Shown here piece by piece: positions 22,779 to 32,820 of a DNA stretch of 64,000 nt (position 1 is the first letter of the stretch; each line of letters opens with the position of its first letter). The position numbers and the translations under genes are program-made. Below the pieces are notes generated by a model, which had not been told where the DNA came from, ran no database searches, and saw only the letters and a list, made by a program, of their open reading frames with translations. The stretch spans positions 12,085,501 to 12,149,500 of the forward strand of contig CAJFCV020000005.1 in the NCBI GenBank assembly GCA_904066235.2, written 5' to 3'. This DNA comes from Bursaphelenchus xylophilus. Taxonomy: Eukaryota > Nematoda > Chromadorea > Rhabditida > Aphelenchoididae.

Positions 22779-23315
22779 TTTGAACAAAAAAATTTGCAAA
22801 TCGTATTTATAAACCAACGGGTCACTAGATTTTTTTAAATATTGTGTATTATGTTTGAATAAATAGTAAACCAAGGTACCCCCGCCCGTGCTGCAGCGCG
22901 AATTAAAATAACATCTAGGGCTCTTGTGCGTCCTATTTTCATGTTTAATAGGCGTACACATCTGATTTTCTAAAGTATATACCCATTTTAACATCAGCAA
23001 GCAAAATTTTTTTTGATGTCTAGTACAATATTGGGGCAGTGCGGGTAGATTGGTGGATTTTTTGCAGCCTTGCTACATACGGTTTAAAAGCGCAATTCCT
23101 GATCTTCAAAACCGTATGTCTAACATATCTCGTAATGCGTTACAAAGCTCACAGGAATTCGCACAAGTCAACGACCCCAAAATACACAAGACTTATGGGA
23201 CACCCTAATAGAACAACTTTTGGTTTCTATTGAATGTTGGTCTCACATTCTAGCGAGGGATCATTCGTTCTTGATTCAGCCTGTGCTGTCAGCTTGAAGA
23301 AATAAATCTTTTCTG
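22779..23315. other. 3' end of gene A and spacer
   Basis: AATAAA at about 22858 is a likely poly(A) signal for gene A. Otherwise nothing recognised; ACATACGGTTT and AAAACCGTATGT near 23075-23120 form a small inverted repeat. Confidence 0.4.
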
Positions 23316-23453
23316 CGTAATTCACATGCCTTGTTATCCAGTTTTAGAAAAACAAAGGGTTCAAATGATATAAGCGTTGTCAATGATATAAAACGCTCAA
23401 AACAATCCAATTTACGCAAACGTTGAGAAACTTTGCCGCAGGCGCTGAATTAT

Positions 23454-23868
23454 GGCGAGCGCACACTTGCGGGCAGCCACCTTGCGGGCAGCCGACATTT
23501 GCGAGCAACCGACACCTGATTGTGAGGATAACAAGGAGGAGGTGGAAAAATTACTGCGATATTTTGGAAGTTTTCCGACATTTGCGGGCAACCGACACTT
23601 GCGGACGGCCGATATTTGCGGGCAACAGTTCCAAAAGTACCAATACAGTCTGTGTGATTGTTTTTTCTTGTTGCCCGCAAATGTCGGCTGCCCGCAAATG
23701 TTCCAGGTTGCCCGCAAATGTCTCAGCTGCCCGCGAATGTGACCCCCCAAATTTTTCCCGCAAAGTGGTTGCCCGCAAAAAATTTGCCCGCAAACTGGTT
23801 GCCCGCAAAGTGGTTGCCCGCAAAAAATTTGCCCGCAAAGTGGTTGCCCGCAAGTGTCGCGACGTCTA
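23454..23868. mobile_element. F foldback 2 with 6-bp target duplication
   Basis: Same TTTGCGGGCAACC units and same central loop (CAATACAGTCTGTGTGATTG) as F1, but shorter. AATTAT lies on both sides, and the parental sequence of the pseudogene shows a single related GAATTCTC there, so insertion with duplication of about 6 bp is well supported. Confidence 0.82.
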
Positions 23869-23906
23869 AATTATCACGGACCCCAGACAAAACAGTGTTT
23901 ATTTAA

Positions 23907-24477
23907 CAAGGAAAGTACTTCTATGGGGTGTGGAATTACCGGTCGAGATATATATCAAAAAATTCGCAAAAATTTTCTCATTCAGAATATATAAAAATTA
24001 ACTGCCTAATTTTGGTCTATCAGCGAGTTTTTTCAATAAATGTTTTTCTCGAGGAAAAAAATCTGCGGCAACAAAAGCGAGCTCGGTCTCTTCCTTCGGA
24101 AGAGAGCGGTGTGGCCGAGTGGTTAGAGCGCTAGATTGGGAATCCGAAGGGGACGGGTTCGATTCTTTTTGCCACACTAGAGCCCATTTTTTACATTGGA
24201 ACTACTTGTAAGGTGTTGTTCTAATCTAATTTGATATTTTAAGGCTTGTCAAGGCCTCAGAATTTAGTTTAGCTCAAAACAAAATTTTTTTATTTGTAAA
24301 AACGCGGTCAAAACGACACTTGCATGGTGTCGCGAGAAAACTTCTGAGGACAAAAACATGTCATTAGACCAAAATTAGGCAGCTAATTTATACATATTCT
24401 GGATCAGAAAATTTTTGCGAATTTTTTGATATATATCTCGACCGGTAATTCCACACCCCATAGAAGTACTTTCCTTG
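23907..24477. mobile_element. C element copy 2
   Basis: Inverted ends CAAGGAAAGTACTTCTATGG and complement, flanked by TTAA on both sides. The arm sequence has diverged from C1 and C3 (GTGTGGAATTACCGG) but the ends and the tRNA-like core are shared. Inserted in the pseudogene. Confidence 0.85.
24085..24177 (+). ncRNA. tRNA-like module in C2, best preserved
   Basis: Hairpin TCTCTTCC-TTC-GGAAGAGA, then GTGTGGC at 24109-24115 pairs perfectly with GCCACAC at 24171-24177. A-box TGGCCGAGTGG and B-box GGTTCGATTCT are present. The loop TTGGGAA would give anticodon GGG, but the anticodon and T stems are weak. A tRNA relic or Pol III promoter rather than a proven tRNA gene. Confidence 0.6.
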
Positions 24478-24828
24478 TTAATAAAACAAAAACAGGAAAC
24501 ACACATTTGCTTCCTGCCGGTTTGTACTATCTTATAAATCTCCATTTTTTCGACGTAAAAAACATTATATCAACTGCTCCAATTTTCCCCTCATTTTTCG
24601 CAAAAATCATGGAGATTTAATCAAGGAAGACGGAAAAACTAACAAATTGCAAACCAAACATCTATTTCGTGTGCGTTATGCCACGACTATGCGCGTGCTT
24701 GTCCCCACTTCTATTATCTCATGGCGGCTTTCGCCATGTTATATTTGTTGAAAGGATTCGTGGCTGGATCCCAGTCTTTTCGGCTGAGAGTTGGCAAAGA
24801 ATCCAAGTACTGGTCAACGAATCAGGAC

Positions 24829-25210
24829 CAGAGATTGCCACGGCTCAGGAGCTGGCTCTTGGCTCCGGCTCTGAGCGGCTCCGGCTCCGAGCCGGGAGCC
24901 AGAGCCGGAGCCGGAAATTTTGGGTGCGGCTCCGGCTCCCGAGCCCAAAGTCGGAGCCAGGCTTCTCAGCGTTCAGAAAAGTAAAAATTTCATAGACCAA
25001 ATTGCTTGAAAAATACTGGAAAGGATGTGCTGCATACGAATTGGCTGCAAAAACGTTGGGTGTATGATAAACGGCACTAATAACTTTTATTTTTGGAAAG
25101 ATATTTTAAAAAATTTTTTGCACGGGAGCCGGGATTCGGAGCCGGAGACCTTTTTAAATTTTTTATGGGAGCCGGAGCCGGAGCCGAAATTTTGACCGTG
25201 GCAATCTCTG
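24829..25210. mobile_element. H element copy 1, non-autonomous hAT type
   Basis: Inverted ends CAGAGATTGCCACGG and CCGTGGCAATCTCTG, flanked by a perfect 8-bp duplication ATCAGGAC (24821-24828 and 25211-25218). The interior is GC-rich with GGCTCCGGCTCC and GAGCCGGAGCC repeats. 382 bp, no transposase. The 8-bp duplication is the hAT hallmark. Confidence 0.92.
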
Positions 25211-25599
25211 ATCAGGACCACACTAACGAGACATAAATTTATTGACTATGACCATAGTCATACTATATGGGTCAAGAGAGGGGTGGAGACAATATTACTA
25301 TTGTATATCGTTTCGTAAAGGTTTTGCTCAAATGTTCTACCGTATTACTCTGGCATGTCCACCTTAATTTTTGCCTTATACATATATTCTTTCTTGTGTA
25401 CCCATTTCAACGACGAAAACATTATGATTAGAATATTCAGGCAATGACATTATGATTCCAATAAAATACAAACCCCTTCGAGAAGATGACACAGTCAAAC
25501 AAATCCTACCATATTTTCGCAACATTTTCGACTTTTTAAAACGCCACATTTTGTAAGTAAACCCCAAATTTTGTAACTTTATTTTGCTTTACTTTTCAG

Positions 25600-27309
25600 A
25601 AACTCGCCATAATTGTCATTATTTTTTACCTCGCCAAAGCTTACAAAAACCAAAGATCTCTCGAATATCGCGATGAAATTCCTCTTGAAGATTGTTATAT
25701 TGTTTTGTCATCAGACTTAAACCTTTACTATTTAATTCACATGCCAATTGTAATCCAATATTGGAAAAACAAAGGGATCAAGGCGATATTATTGATCACT
25801 TTGAAGGAAGGAGAGGAAATTAAACATGATAAAGCGGCTGCAAAAGTTTTGCAATTCGCTGAGGAAGAGCTGGGTGTAAGTAAAATGGGATGTAACATTC
25901 TGTAATCTCAGATATTCATTATTTTTTCCATTTTTTAGGCAAAAGTCGAGTACTTCCGCAACAAGACGCTCAAAACTGGCCAATTTGCGCAAACTTTGCG
26001 AAGTTTTGCCGCAGGCACCGAATTCTCAAGGCACTTGGATCCGGATAAAACGGTGTTCATCACAAGCGACGCAGATTTCTTTCCAAATGATACAAAAAAT
26101 CACATTCCCAAAGTGAGAAAAGGGAAGGAAATCTTGTTTTACGACCACGAATGCTGTGGGTATTTGAGGTTCCACGGCGAACGACATCGGATGTACATGA
26201 TGATTACAATTGGCATGACGTTGAGAAGGTGGAGGGAAATCATAGGTAGGCCTTATTCCTATTTACAATTAACTCAGACTTCCATCAAACTTGGCTCGCC
26301 AAATTGTCGAATCTAGGGAGAGCACGCGAAGAGCGGAGAGCGGTCCGAGAGAGAAGCGTTTTTGGTCATGTCTTTGTCAGTTTGGCGCGGAGACACCTTA
26401 TTTTTAGTTGAAACATTTCCCTAAATGTGGTCAGCGGTCAGGCCGGGCTCGAAATTTGACAAGCCGGCAGGGCCGTGGGCCATAGTTTTTTTCAGGCCCG
26501 GCCGTTCTCATTGTTTCCGCGCCGGGAAAATTCATTGATGGTTACAACTTCTCAAATATGAAAGATTTTCTAGGCTTGAGATATTCAAATATCGCATATC
26601 TGAAGATTTTTTATCGGATGTTTAAAAATGCACAACAAGAATGCAAAATGTAAACCAAATATGTGCGCGTTGTTTTCCGTACGTCCCCACTAAATTTATG
26701 AAGCCTCATAGCACCAAAGACGTATTTTCAGGGATCCCAGACCATCCAATTGACGGCGACTGGGTGGATTCTTATGTAAATAGCACCTTTTTGGGGGTGA
26801 TTCACAAAAAGAACGTATGGTGGCAATGGTTTTTGGATCAGCGGTTCTTCAGCATCAAACTGAAAAGATGGAGTGACATAAATCAAGAGGAGTAAGTTAT
26901 CCATGGAAAGTAAACTAATGGTGTTTAATTTTTCAGATTCCAAAACGTCGTAGAATATTATCGCCGCATAGGACAGCCTCGCCTAGAGAGATGGGAATGG
27001 CCAGACGACGAAGTTATGGCCAAGACAGATGTCTGGAAGACCTACGAAAGTGCTCATCTGACTCCGGGGATCTTCATGGATAACATTTGGGAGAAGAATC
27101 TCGTTTTTTACAAACGAATCTTCCCTTCGGATCAAGTCGAAAAGCTGACGGAATATAGAAATAGTGTGGTGGAGGTGATGAATGTAACCGAGACTTTGAG
27201 ACGGCATTATCATCCAGCCCAGAAAGACCCATATTGGAAAACGACTTTCCAAATGAAGGGCATGCTGGGCGAAGCAAAGGATAAGGAAAAGAAGAGGGAG
27301 AAGCCCTGA
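25600..27309 (+). CDS. Putative type II membrane DXD enzyme (glycosyltransferase-like)
   Basis: Exons 25600-25875, 25939-26245, 26732-26891 and 26937-27309 join in phases 0, 1 and 2, giving 371 residues plus an N-terminal exon. The first recognised exon opens with a membrane anchor (KLAIIVIIFYLAKAY). Middle exons carry SDADFFP, a DXD-like metal/nucleotide-sugar motif, and HECCGYLRFHGERH; then DGDWVDSYVN, VWWQWFLDQRFF and a basic tail ending KKREKP. This layout suggests a Golgi/ER glycosyltransferase, but I cannot name the family. A 47-nt intron precedes 25600; the likely start exon (ATG 25452, MIPIKYKPLREDD) is one base out of phase with it. A broken duplicate lies upstream. AATAAA at about 27417. 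Confidence 0.68.
26435..26530. repeat. G-type GC-rich hAT fragment
   Basis: CAGGCCGGGCTCG and TTTCAGGCCCGGCCG resemble the interior of the G element at 32005-32725. No ends. Lies in an intron of the DXD enzyme gene. Confidence 0.55.
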
Positions 27310-27502
27310 TAAATTGAATAAGATGACCAAGATTCTGTAGGCTTTGCAAAGTAGGACTTTCCCCGTGTTTTTAGTGCTCTGAGTTCGCACATGAACGTTG
27401 ATAGGTCGACGTTTCAAATAAAGATAAGGTATACATATGTATTTTGATGGCTTTTATTCGAGTGCTCTCATTTTTCCTTTGAAATTAAAATAAAACAGGG
27501 TA

Positions 27503-27759
27503 CAGTGACGCACCTGATCCAGTGGCAAAAAAACGTATCATTCTGCATCCGGGAAGTGTCAAAAATGTGGCAAAATGCTTCCCTTTCCAAGTGAAAAAAA
27601 ATTTCGATTTCAAAAGCGCCCCCACCCCTTTTGTGAGGGAAAGGGCGCGCATTTCATAACGGAGTTTTTTAGTTGGAGAGGGAGGTATTTTGCCACATTT
27701 TTGATACCTCCCGGATGAAAAATGGTACGTTTTTTGCCAATGGATAAGGTCCGTTATTG
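27503..27759. mobile_element. D MITE copy 3
   Basis: CAGTGACGCACCTGATCC to GGATAAGGTCCGTTATTG, flanked by TA. Interior as D1. Confidence 0.82.
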
Positions 27760-28187
27760 TAAAAGTGCACGTGTAAATTGTGGCTCGCATCGTGCATTTT
27801 GCCTGACGGCAAAAAGTCTACGCACTTTATGAAAGTACCAGTAACTTTGCACATGCTCTAAGTAGGTCATATAGAGATCGGGACGCCCAAATTTCTTCGC
27901 ACGAGCCCAAATCGATTATGAATCGCTGCCGGCTCAGGATCAACTGAAAATTCAAACGGCTGGAAAGAAATTTCCAGCAACAGCTGATTTTCAAAACATT
28001 CACGATGTTCTGTTTGTAGCCATCATAAAGTGGTGATTTGTTTGCATTTGGGTGGTTAGTTCACCATTTTTTCTCCCATATACATCCGGAAAGCCCAGCT
28101 TTAATGGTGTTGATAACAATTTTGTTTGACGCTTCAAGTAAAACCCCGCATTTATGTGCATCGTGACCGATTACTATCGCTGCCTAT
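27760..28187. other. Spacer before cassette B1
   Basis: Contains a short E-type fragment near 27775-27850. No exon recognised. Confidence 0.35.
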
Positions 28188-28270
28188 ATGCCAATGTTTG
28201 AATGGTTTCTAATCGGGATCGCGCTTGCCATGATCTTCTCGATTCTGTTTTGCCCAGTAACCGACCACGA
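28188..28270 (+). CDS. Transmembrane first-exon cassette B1
   Basis: ATG plus 27 codons: MPMFEW, a hydrophobic helix (FLIGIALAMIFSILF), then CPVTDH, ending in GA|GTAAGT, a perfect phase 2 donor. Can join in frame to the shared exon at 30203. Same layout as B2 and gene B exon 1. Confidence 0.5.
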
Positions 28271-28428
28271 GTAAGTTGACGTCAAAAATTTTTAAAAACC
28301 CTTGAAAAAAAGCAACTCAATGTTTCATCATACATATCAATCGTTGTTGCTGCACTGATAACTGTCCTTTCTTTTTAAACAAAACTTTTCTGTTCCTCAA
28401 CAAAAATTAAAGGCGATTTAACTCCAAA

Positions 28429-28505
28429 ATGGGAGAGGAATGGCTAATAATATTCCTTGGGCTCATAATCGCTGGAGCCGTTTGCTGCCCCGGATTTTGC
28501 TTCGG
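28429..28505 (+). CDS. Transmembrane first-exon cassette B2
   Basis: ATG plus 25 codons: MGEEW, then LIIFLGLIIAGAVCC, then PGFCF, ending in GG|GTGAGT, a consensus donor, phase 2. No terminal exon lies between it and B1 or gene B, so it must use 30203 or be a relic. Confidence 0.5.
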
Positions 28506-28587
28506 GTGAGTTGAACCGGAATGCCAATACTTGGCGCTACGACTTTTCTGGTTAGCGAGAGTTCGGGTCAACGATACAGAGAGGGAC

Positions 28588-28774
28588 ATGCAAAATGCTT
28601 CCCTCTCCAAGTGAAAAAACATCGTTTTGAAGGGCGCGCATTTCCCTTATAAAAAGAGGCCCGCTTTTGAAACCGGAGTTTTTTCACTTAGAGAGGGAAG
28701 CATTTTGCCACATTTTTGATACTTCCCTGATGCAAAATGCTACGTTTTATGCCACTGGATCAGGTCCCCCACTG
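28588..28774. mobile_element. D MITE copy 4, left end lost
   Basis: Starts inside the family at AAAATGCTTCCCTCTCC; the right end GGTCCCCCACTG is followed by TA. Confidence 0.8.
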
Positions 28775-28900
28775 TACTGTGGATCGCCTAGGTTCGTCGT
28801 TGTATGCATGGGGTGGCTAGGAGAAGGCTTATTTAAAAACAAGACTAATCGGGTCCTTTGACAGTTTTGAGGTATTTTACATCTACTCACATCAATAGTA

Positions 28901-29105
28901 TCTAGATAAAAGTTACTGATCTTCGTTTTTCGCCGCAAATTTAACTCTTTTATATGTTATAATAACCCAGGGTAAAGAAAATAACATTAGTAATCGCTAA
29001 AATTAGAAAAAATGGAGATACTGCAACTCCTCGCCAAGTCTCCGCCGAGCGTCCGCCGACCCTCCCACGGCTTTGCAACGCCTCGAGACACTTCCTGCAA
29101 AGTAC
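28901..29105. repeat. Dispersed repeat Q, copy 2
   Basis: Matches 3129-3188 plus 3420-3545 without the palindromic insert. Confidence 0.7.
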
Positions 29106-29457
29106 CTCACCTTGCGCCTAGGTACTGGCCGTGCGAGGCCCTGTAGCAAAATTTTCTTTGGAGACCTCCGATAATGCTTCCGACCGTCGCCTTGAACCAA
29201 ATAAGCTTTGAGCTTGAGACGCCCCTAACGCGGCCCGGCAGCAAAGTTCGTCTCTAAGCTGCAATCCGTGCTGACGTTTTTATAAGTATATAATTACAAA
29301 TTAGTCGTCCCTGACCTTTAAAAGAATTCATATAACCCAAATAAATTTGATTGAACAGATAGGAACGCACTAGAAACTGATAACGTTTGGCAGTTTTTCC
29401 TTCCTTGATTAAATCTCCAGTTTTTCCTTCCAGCCACTTGATTCTAGACTGCTCCAA
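29106..29457. other. Spacer before gene B
   Basis: No exon. A strong acceptor TTTTTCCTTCCAG ends at 29431, 26 bases before the ATG, suggesting leader trans-splicing. Confidence 0.4.
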
Positions 29458-30392
29458 ATGGATACCTTCTGGCTTTTGGCGACAGTTGTCATTGTAATCG
29501 CATTTGTGATGTTGGTTGGGAAAATTGGGTAAACTGGCTAGTAGTAAAACAAAATTGAAAAAAATTATTTTTTGCTTCCTCGCAAGGGAAGTGCCCCAAG
29601 TGGGACGCTCAGATTTTGTTTTAATTTTGTGCACGTGCTGGGCATAGGGCTTATCAATTTCTGAAAATTTCATCTTGCGCTTTGCATTTGCATCCGAGGT
29701 GCTCAATGATTTTTGCGGCCGTTAGAGTACGAGAGTACGAGAAAAGCGGAGAGCGGAATGGAGAAAAGGTTTTTAGTTTCGTGCTGAAAAAAATCGATTT
29801 TTGGAGGTAACAAAAAAGTTGCTCCTCGGTAGAAGTAGGCATGACTAAATCTTTTTTTTTCCTTTTTTTTAATAAGAAAAAACTGTCACATTTGGTACAA
29901 ATTTCGATCAAAAATCATTGTCATTCCGACAAAGCGCAAGCACTGCCGGGAAAATAAAGAGTCGCATCGAAAATCGCATCGCTGCCGGTAAAATGAATTG
30001 TGTCGCGAGGTCTTACATTTCTCTTCAGCGTCACGAACGGCGCAGCGAAATTGTGCTCATTATTTTCCCGACAGTCTGGTTGGAGTCTCGTATAAGCAGC
30101 TTTTAAAATATTATCCTAAATGTATACCAATTTTCATCAAAATCTGAGCGTCGCACTTGAAATATTATATATACTTTCCCCATGTTAATTATTTTCTTTC
30201 AGCAATCGCTACTATCGTCGACGTCGTGAACATGTGACAGTGGTGTACACAGTTCCAGAAAACCTTAATCGAACATCTCCTCGAGCGCAACAAACCGGAG
30301 TCACCATTGACCCAATTTTCCATGCATACCCGACTAACCCAACAGCACCTCCACCGCCGCCGCCGCCGTATACGGCGGCAGCACCGTATTGA
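29458..30392 (+). CDS. Small single-pass PPxY membrane protein, gene B
   Basis: Exons 29458-29528 and 30203-30392 with a phase 2 intron give 86 residues. Residues 1-22 are MDTFW plus one hydrophobic helix (LLATVVIVIAFVMLV). The second exon encodes an Arg/Tyr-rich stop-transfer segment (NRYYRRRREH), then VVYTVP and a tail ending in seven prolines with PPPY, a PPxY WW-binding motif. Design, intron phase and motif order match gene A at 20966-22778, so the two are paralogues. Upstream cassettes B1 and B2 may be alternative first exons. The intron holds K copy 7. Role inferred: membrane adaptor for WW-domain proteins. Poly(A) signal AATAAA near 30466. Confidence 0.7.
29938..30078. mobile_element. 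K MITE copy 7
   Basis: Left end degraded to CACTGCCGGGAAAATAA; right end TTTTCCCGACAGTCTGG. Subfamily 1. Confidence 0.78.
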
Positions 30393-30507
30393 GCGGGAAA
30401 ACAGTTGTTCCTAATATTGTATACAAGATCGTTAATTTGTACGTACTACGGGTTCTTTTCTATAAATAAATTGAAGTTTTGTCGGTGCAATTGAAGTGTA
30501 AATACTA

Positions 30508-30662
30508 TTGGCCTGTCGGGAAAATAGTAAGAACTTTGAGTCTTCGAAAATCATATCGCTGTCGAGAAAATGAATTGTGTCGCGGCAAAATCAGATTGCT
30601 TTTCCCTGCAGCGACGAGATTGGCATAGCGGCATTGTGCTCATTATTTTCCCGACAGACTGC
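30508..30662. mobile_element. K MITE copy 8
   Basis: TTGGCCTGTCGGGAAAATAG to TTTTCCCGACAGACTG; subfamily 1. Confidence 0.82.
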
Positions 30663-30715
30663 AAAACACTTTTATTGTAGCCTCCAGATTTTCTCAGCTA
30701 ACTCGAAGTGCTCTA

Positions 30716-30945
30716 CAGTGGCCCTGATCTAATGTCAAAAAACGTGCCATTTTGCATCCGGGAAGTATCAAAAATATGGCAAAATGCTTCCCTGTCCAAG
30801 TTAAAAAACTCCGATTTCAAAAGGAAAGAGCGCGCAGTTCAAAAACGGAGTTTTTTAGTTGGAGAGGGAGGAATTTTGCCACATTTTTGATACTTCCCGG
30901 ATGCAAAATGATACGTTTTTTGCCACTAGATGAGGTCCCCCGCTG
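30716..30945. mobile_element. D MITE copy 5
   Basis: CAGTGGCCCTGATC to GAGGTCCCCCGCTG, flanked by TA; shorter middle than D1. Confidence 0.83.
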
Positions 30946-31949
30946 TAGATACCCTGTATGATTAAATTAACTACAAGACTTTTTTTATGAAAAAATCGCA
31001 AAATCGTGTCACGGTTTCCAATTTTTTTTTCTCCAAATAAATTTTGTTTCTGCAAAGCGCAAGCTAGGAATTTTGCTTGTTGATTTGCCTTGGAAAAACG
31101 AAATCTATTTTTGTACCAAATCTCATCAAATTCAAAGCGTGGCATTTGGAGGACTTGGTCTGCGAGTTGCCGCAGCGGCCGCCGTTTGACACTTTTGGAC
31201 GCCAGATTCTTCTTACACAGCCTGAGGCCTTCACTGTCCACTAGGTCACCAGTATGGATCGATCTGCGAAAAAAGTGACTTCCCTTGTGAGGAGTCCGGT
31301 GACCGGAATAGACACTTCGCTATCGGTTTTTTACATTTCGTCTTGATTTCCAGAGAAAGAGAGAAAAAAGACACGCAAAAGCGTACTCTCTCGCCCCAAA
31401 AATTCCCCATTTCTTCCGCGACAAAGCGTTTTTTCGCGTCTTTTTTTGCCAATCCCAGTTTGGCAATTTGCCAATTATCCCAGTTTGACGTGCGCCGTTA
31501 TTTTCCCGACAGGCTGATAGAGTAGTTCCACAACTTTTTTTCGACAGAAAATTTCGGATTTTCCATCTTGTCAACTTGACTTTTTGGTGTCTAAAAACTT
31601 CCTTGCTTGTTGTTTTCCCCACTTTCTGAACCGGACGACAAAAAGCGGGGAAGAATGACATTAGATGAGAGCTCGGATTTCCGTTCCATTCTTTGTATCC
31701 TTAATGTTGTAGGAAAAATGAAAAAGAAAAGGGGAAAAGACCAAAGACTCTTTGGCTGGGAATATCATAAAGAACTGTATAATTAAACGTGCTTTCTTTA
31801 GTTGAAATTTTTTGAAATTTTCGGAATTTTTTTAGGCTGGTAAATTTTGGTCGTAACGTAAGTTTTGTTTACTGTAGCTGCTCAATTCCTTATTCTCTTC
31901 AATAAAGACAGTTGTTGACATCAAAAAGATAAATTGTTTATCCCTTTTT
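30946..31949. other. Intergenic, with a K fragment at 31496-31517
   Basis: TTTTCCCGACAGGCTGA at 31501-31517 is a lone K right end. 31140-31241 is GC-richer and open on the minus strand (MDSEGLRLCKKN) but has no splice or family support. CCAGAGAAAGAGAGAAAAAA near 31350 resembles 21225. Confidence 0.35.
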
Positions 31950-32820
31950 TCAGTCTGTCGGGAAAATAATGTGGATTTGCCGCATCAAAATGTCTCGCCC
32001 TGTCTAGAGGTGGCAATCGGGCCGGGCCGATTTTTGCGGCCCGGCCCGCGGGCCGAAGTGACCAGGCCGGCCCAGGGCTTTTTCAAATTTGCTCAGGCCC
32101 GCTAATACAAAAAGGTTGGATAAAAGTCTTTTCGTTTTCTATTGAAAGTTTTTATGCTTTCCAGAAGGTTTATACGTGTGTATAAGTGAAATTAAAACGT
32201 CTAGTCGTATGACTGGGACAGCCGAGCAGGTACCTAAAACCTAGCCAAAAAGTTGGATTGTGTCGATTTTTTTATCCCATAGGAAGATAGCTATGTAAAT
32301 ATATGGGCGTTATAAGGCAACATGTTTAATCAAAAACTGCTTAAACACTTTCATTTACTTCAAGGCATCAAATTACAGTGAAATTTTTAGGTTTATCATA
32401 AAAAATTCGAAGATTTTCGCCCGGCCCCTTGCATATTTAGGTGGCATTTTACATATGCATAATCAGGGATTTTAAGGAGTTTTAAAAGGTAGTAAAACAG
32501 CATGTATGTCAAAAAGGTTTTATCTAATATGCATGCATCAATTCTGCAAAGCATTTGTGCTTTATTTTGCTGGTTTAATATAAAATTTTTTACTTTTCCA
32601 CCATCCGGGCCGGGCCGAAAGTCGCGGCCCGGCCCGTGGGCCGAAGCGGTCAGGCCGGCCCAGGGCTTTTTCAAATCTGTTCAGGCCCGGCCAAATCACC
32701 GGGCCCAGCCCGATTGCCACCTCTAGCCCTGTCGCAGCGGCGCACCAAATTTCCAGCCGCGGAAATCCGTCACAAAACGATGATGGCGCGGCGAGTCCAC
32801 ATTATTTTCCCGACGGCTGA
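31950..32820. mobile_element. K MITE copy 9, subfamily 2, split by a hAT-type element
   Basis: CAGTCTGTCGGGAAAATAAT at the left and ATTATTTTCCCGACGGCTGA at the right; the subfamily 2 interior (GTGGATTTGCCGCATC) is interrupted at GCCCTGTC. Confidence 0.88.
32005..32725. mobile_element. G element, non-autonomous hAT type, 721 bp
   Basis: Inverted ends TAGAGGTGGCAATCGGGCC and complement, flanked by the exact 8-bp duplication GCCCTGTC (31997-32004 and 32726-32733). GC-rich ends with GGCCCGGCCC blocks surround an AT-rich middle without transposase. Its insertion into a K element dates it as younger than that K copy. Confidence 0.92.

Larger units (their letters stand above)
23316..24760 (+). pseudogene. 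Shattered copy of the DXD membrane enzyme gene
   Basis: Segments match the intact gene at 25600-27309 in order: 23316-23375 resembles 25732-25800 (TTCACATGCC, GAAAAACAAAGGG), 23405-23450 resembles 25980-26025 (TTTGCCGCAGGC), 23875-23905 resembles 26028-26058, and 24645-24715 weakly resembles 26630-26700. It is interrupted by foldback F2 and element C2, and H1 lies just downstream. Frameshifts and insertions rule out a product. It is a tandem duplicate lying 2 kb upstream of its source. Confidence 0.7.

Noticed and set aside
24109..24177. A working tRNA gene (anticodon GGG)
   Set aside because: Although acceptor pairing, A-box and B-box are present, the anticodon and T stems do not pair well and the sequence lies inside a transposon.
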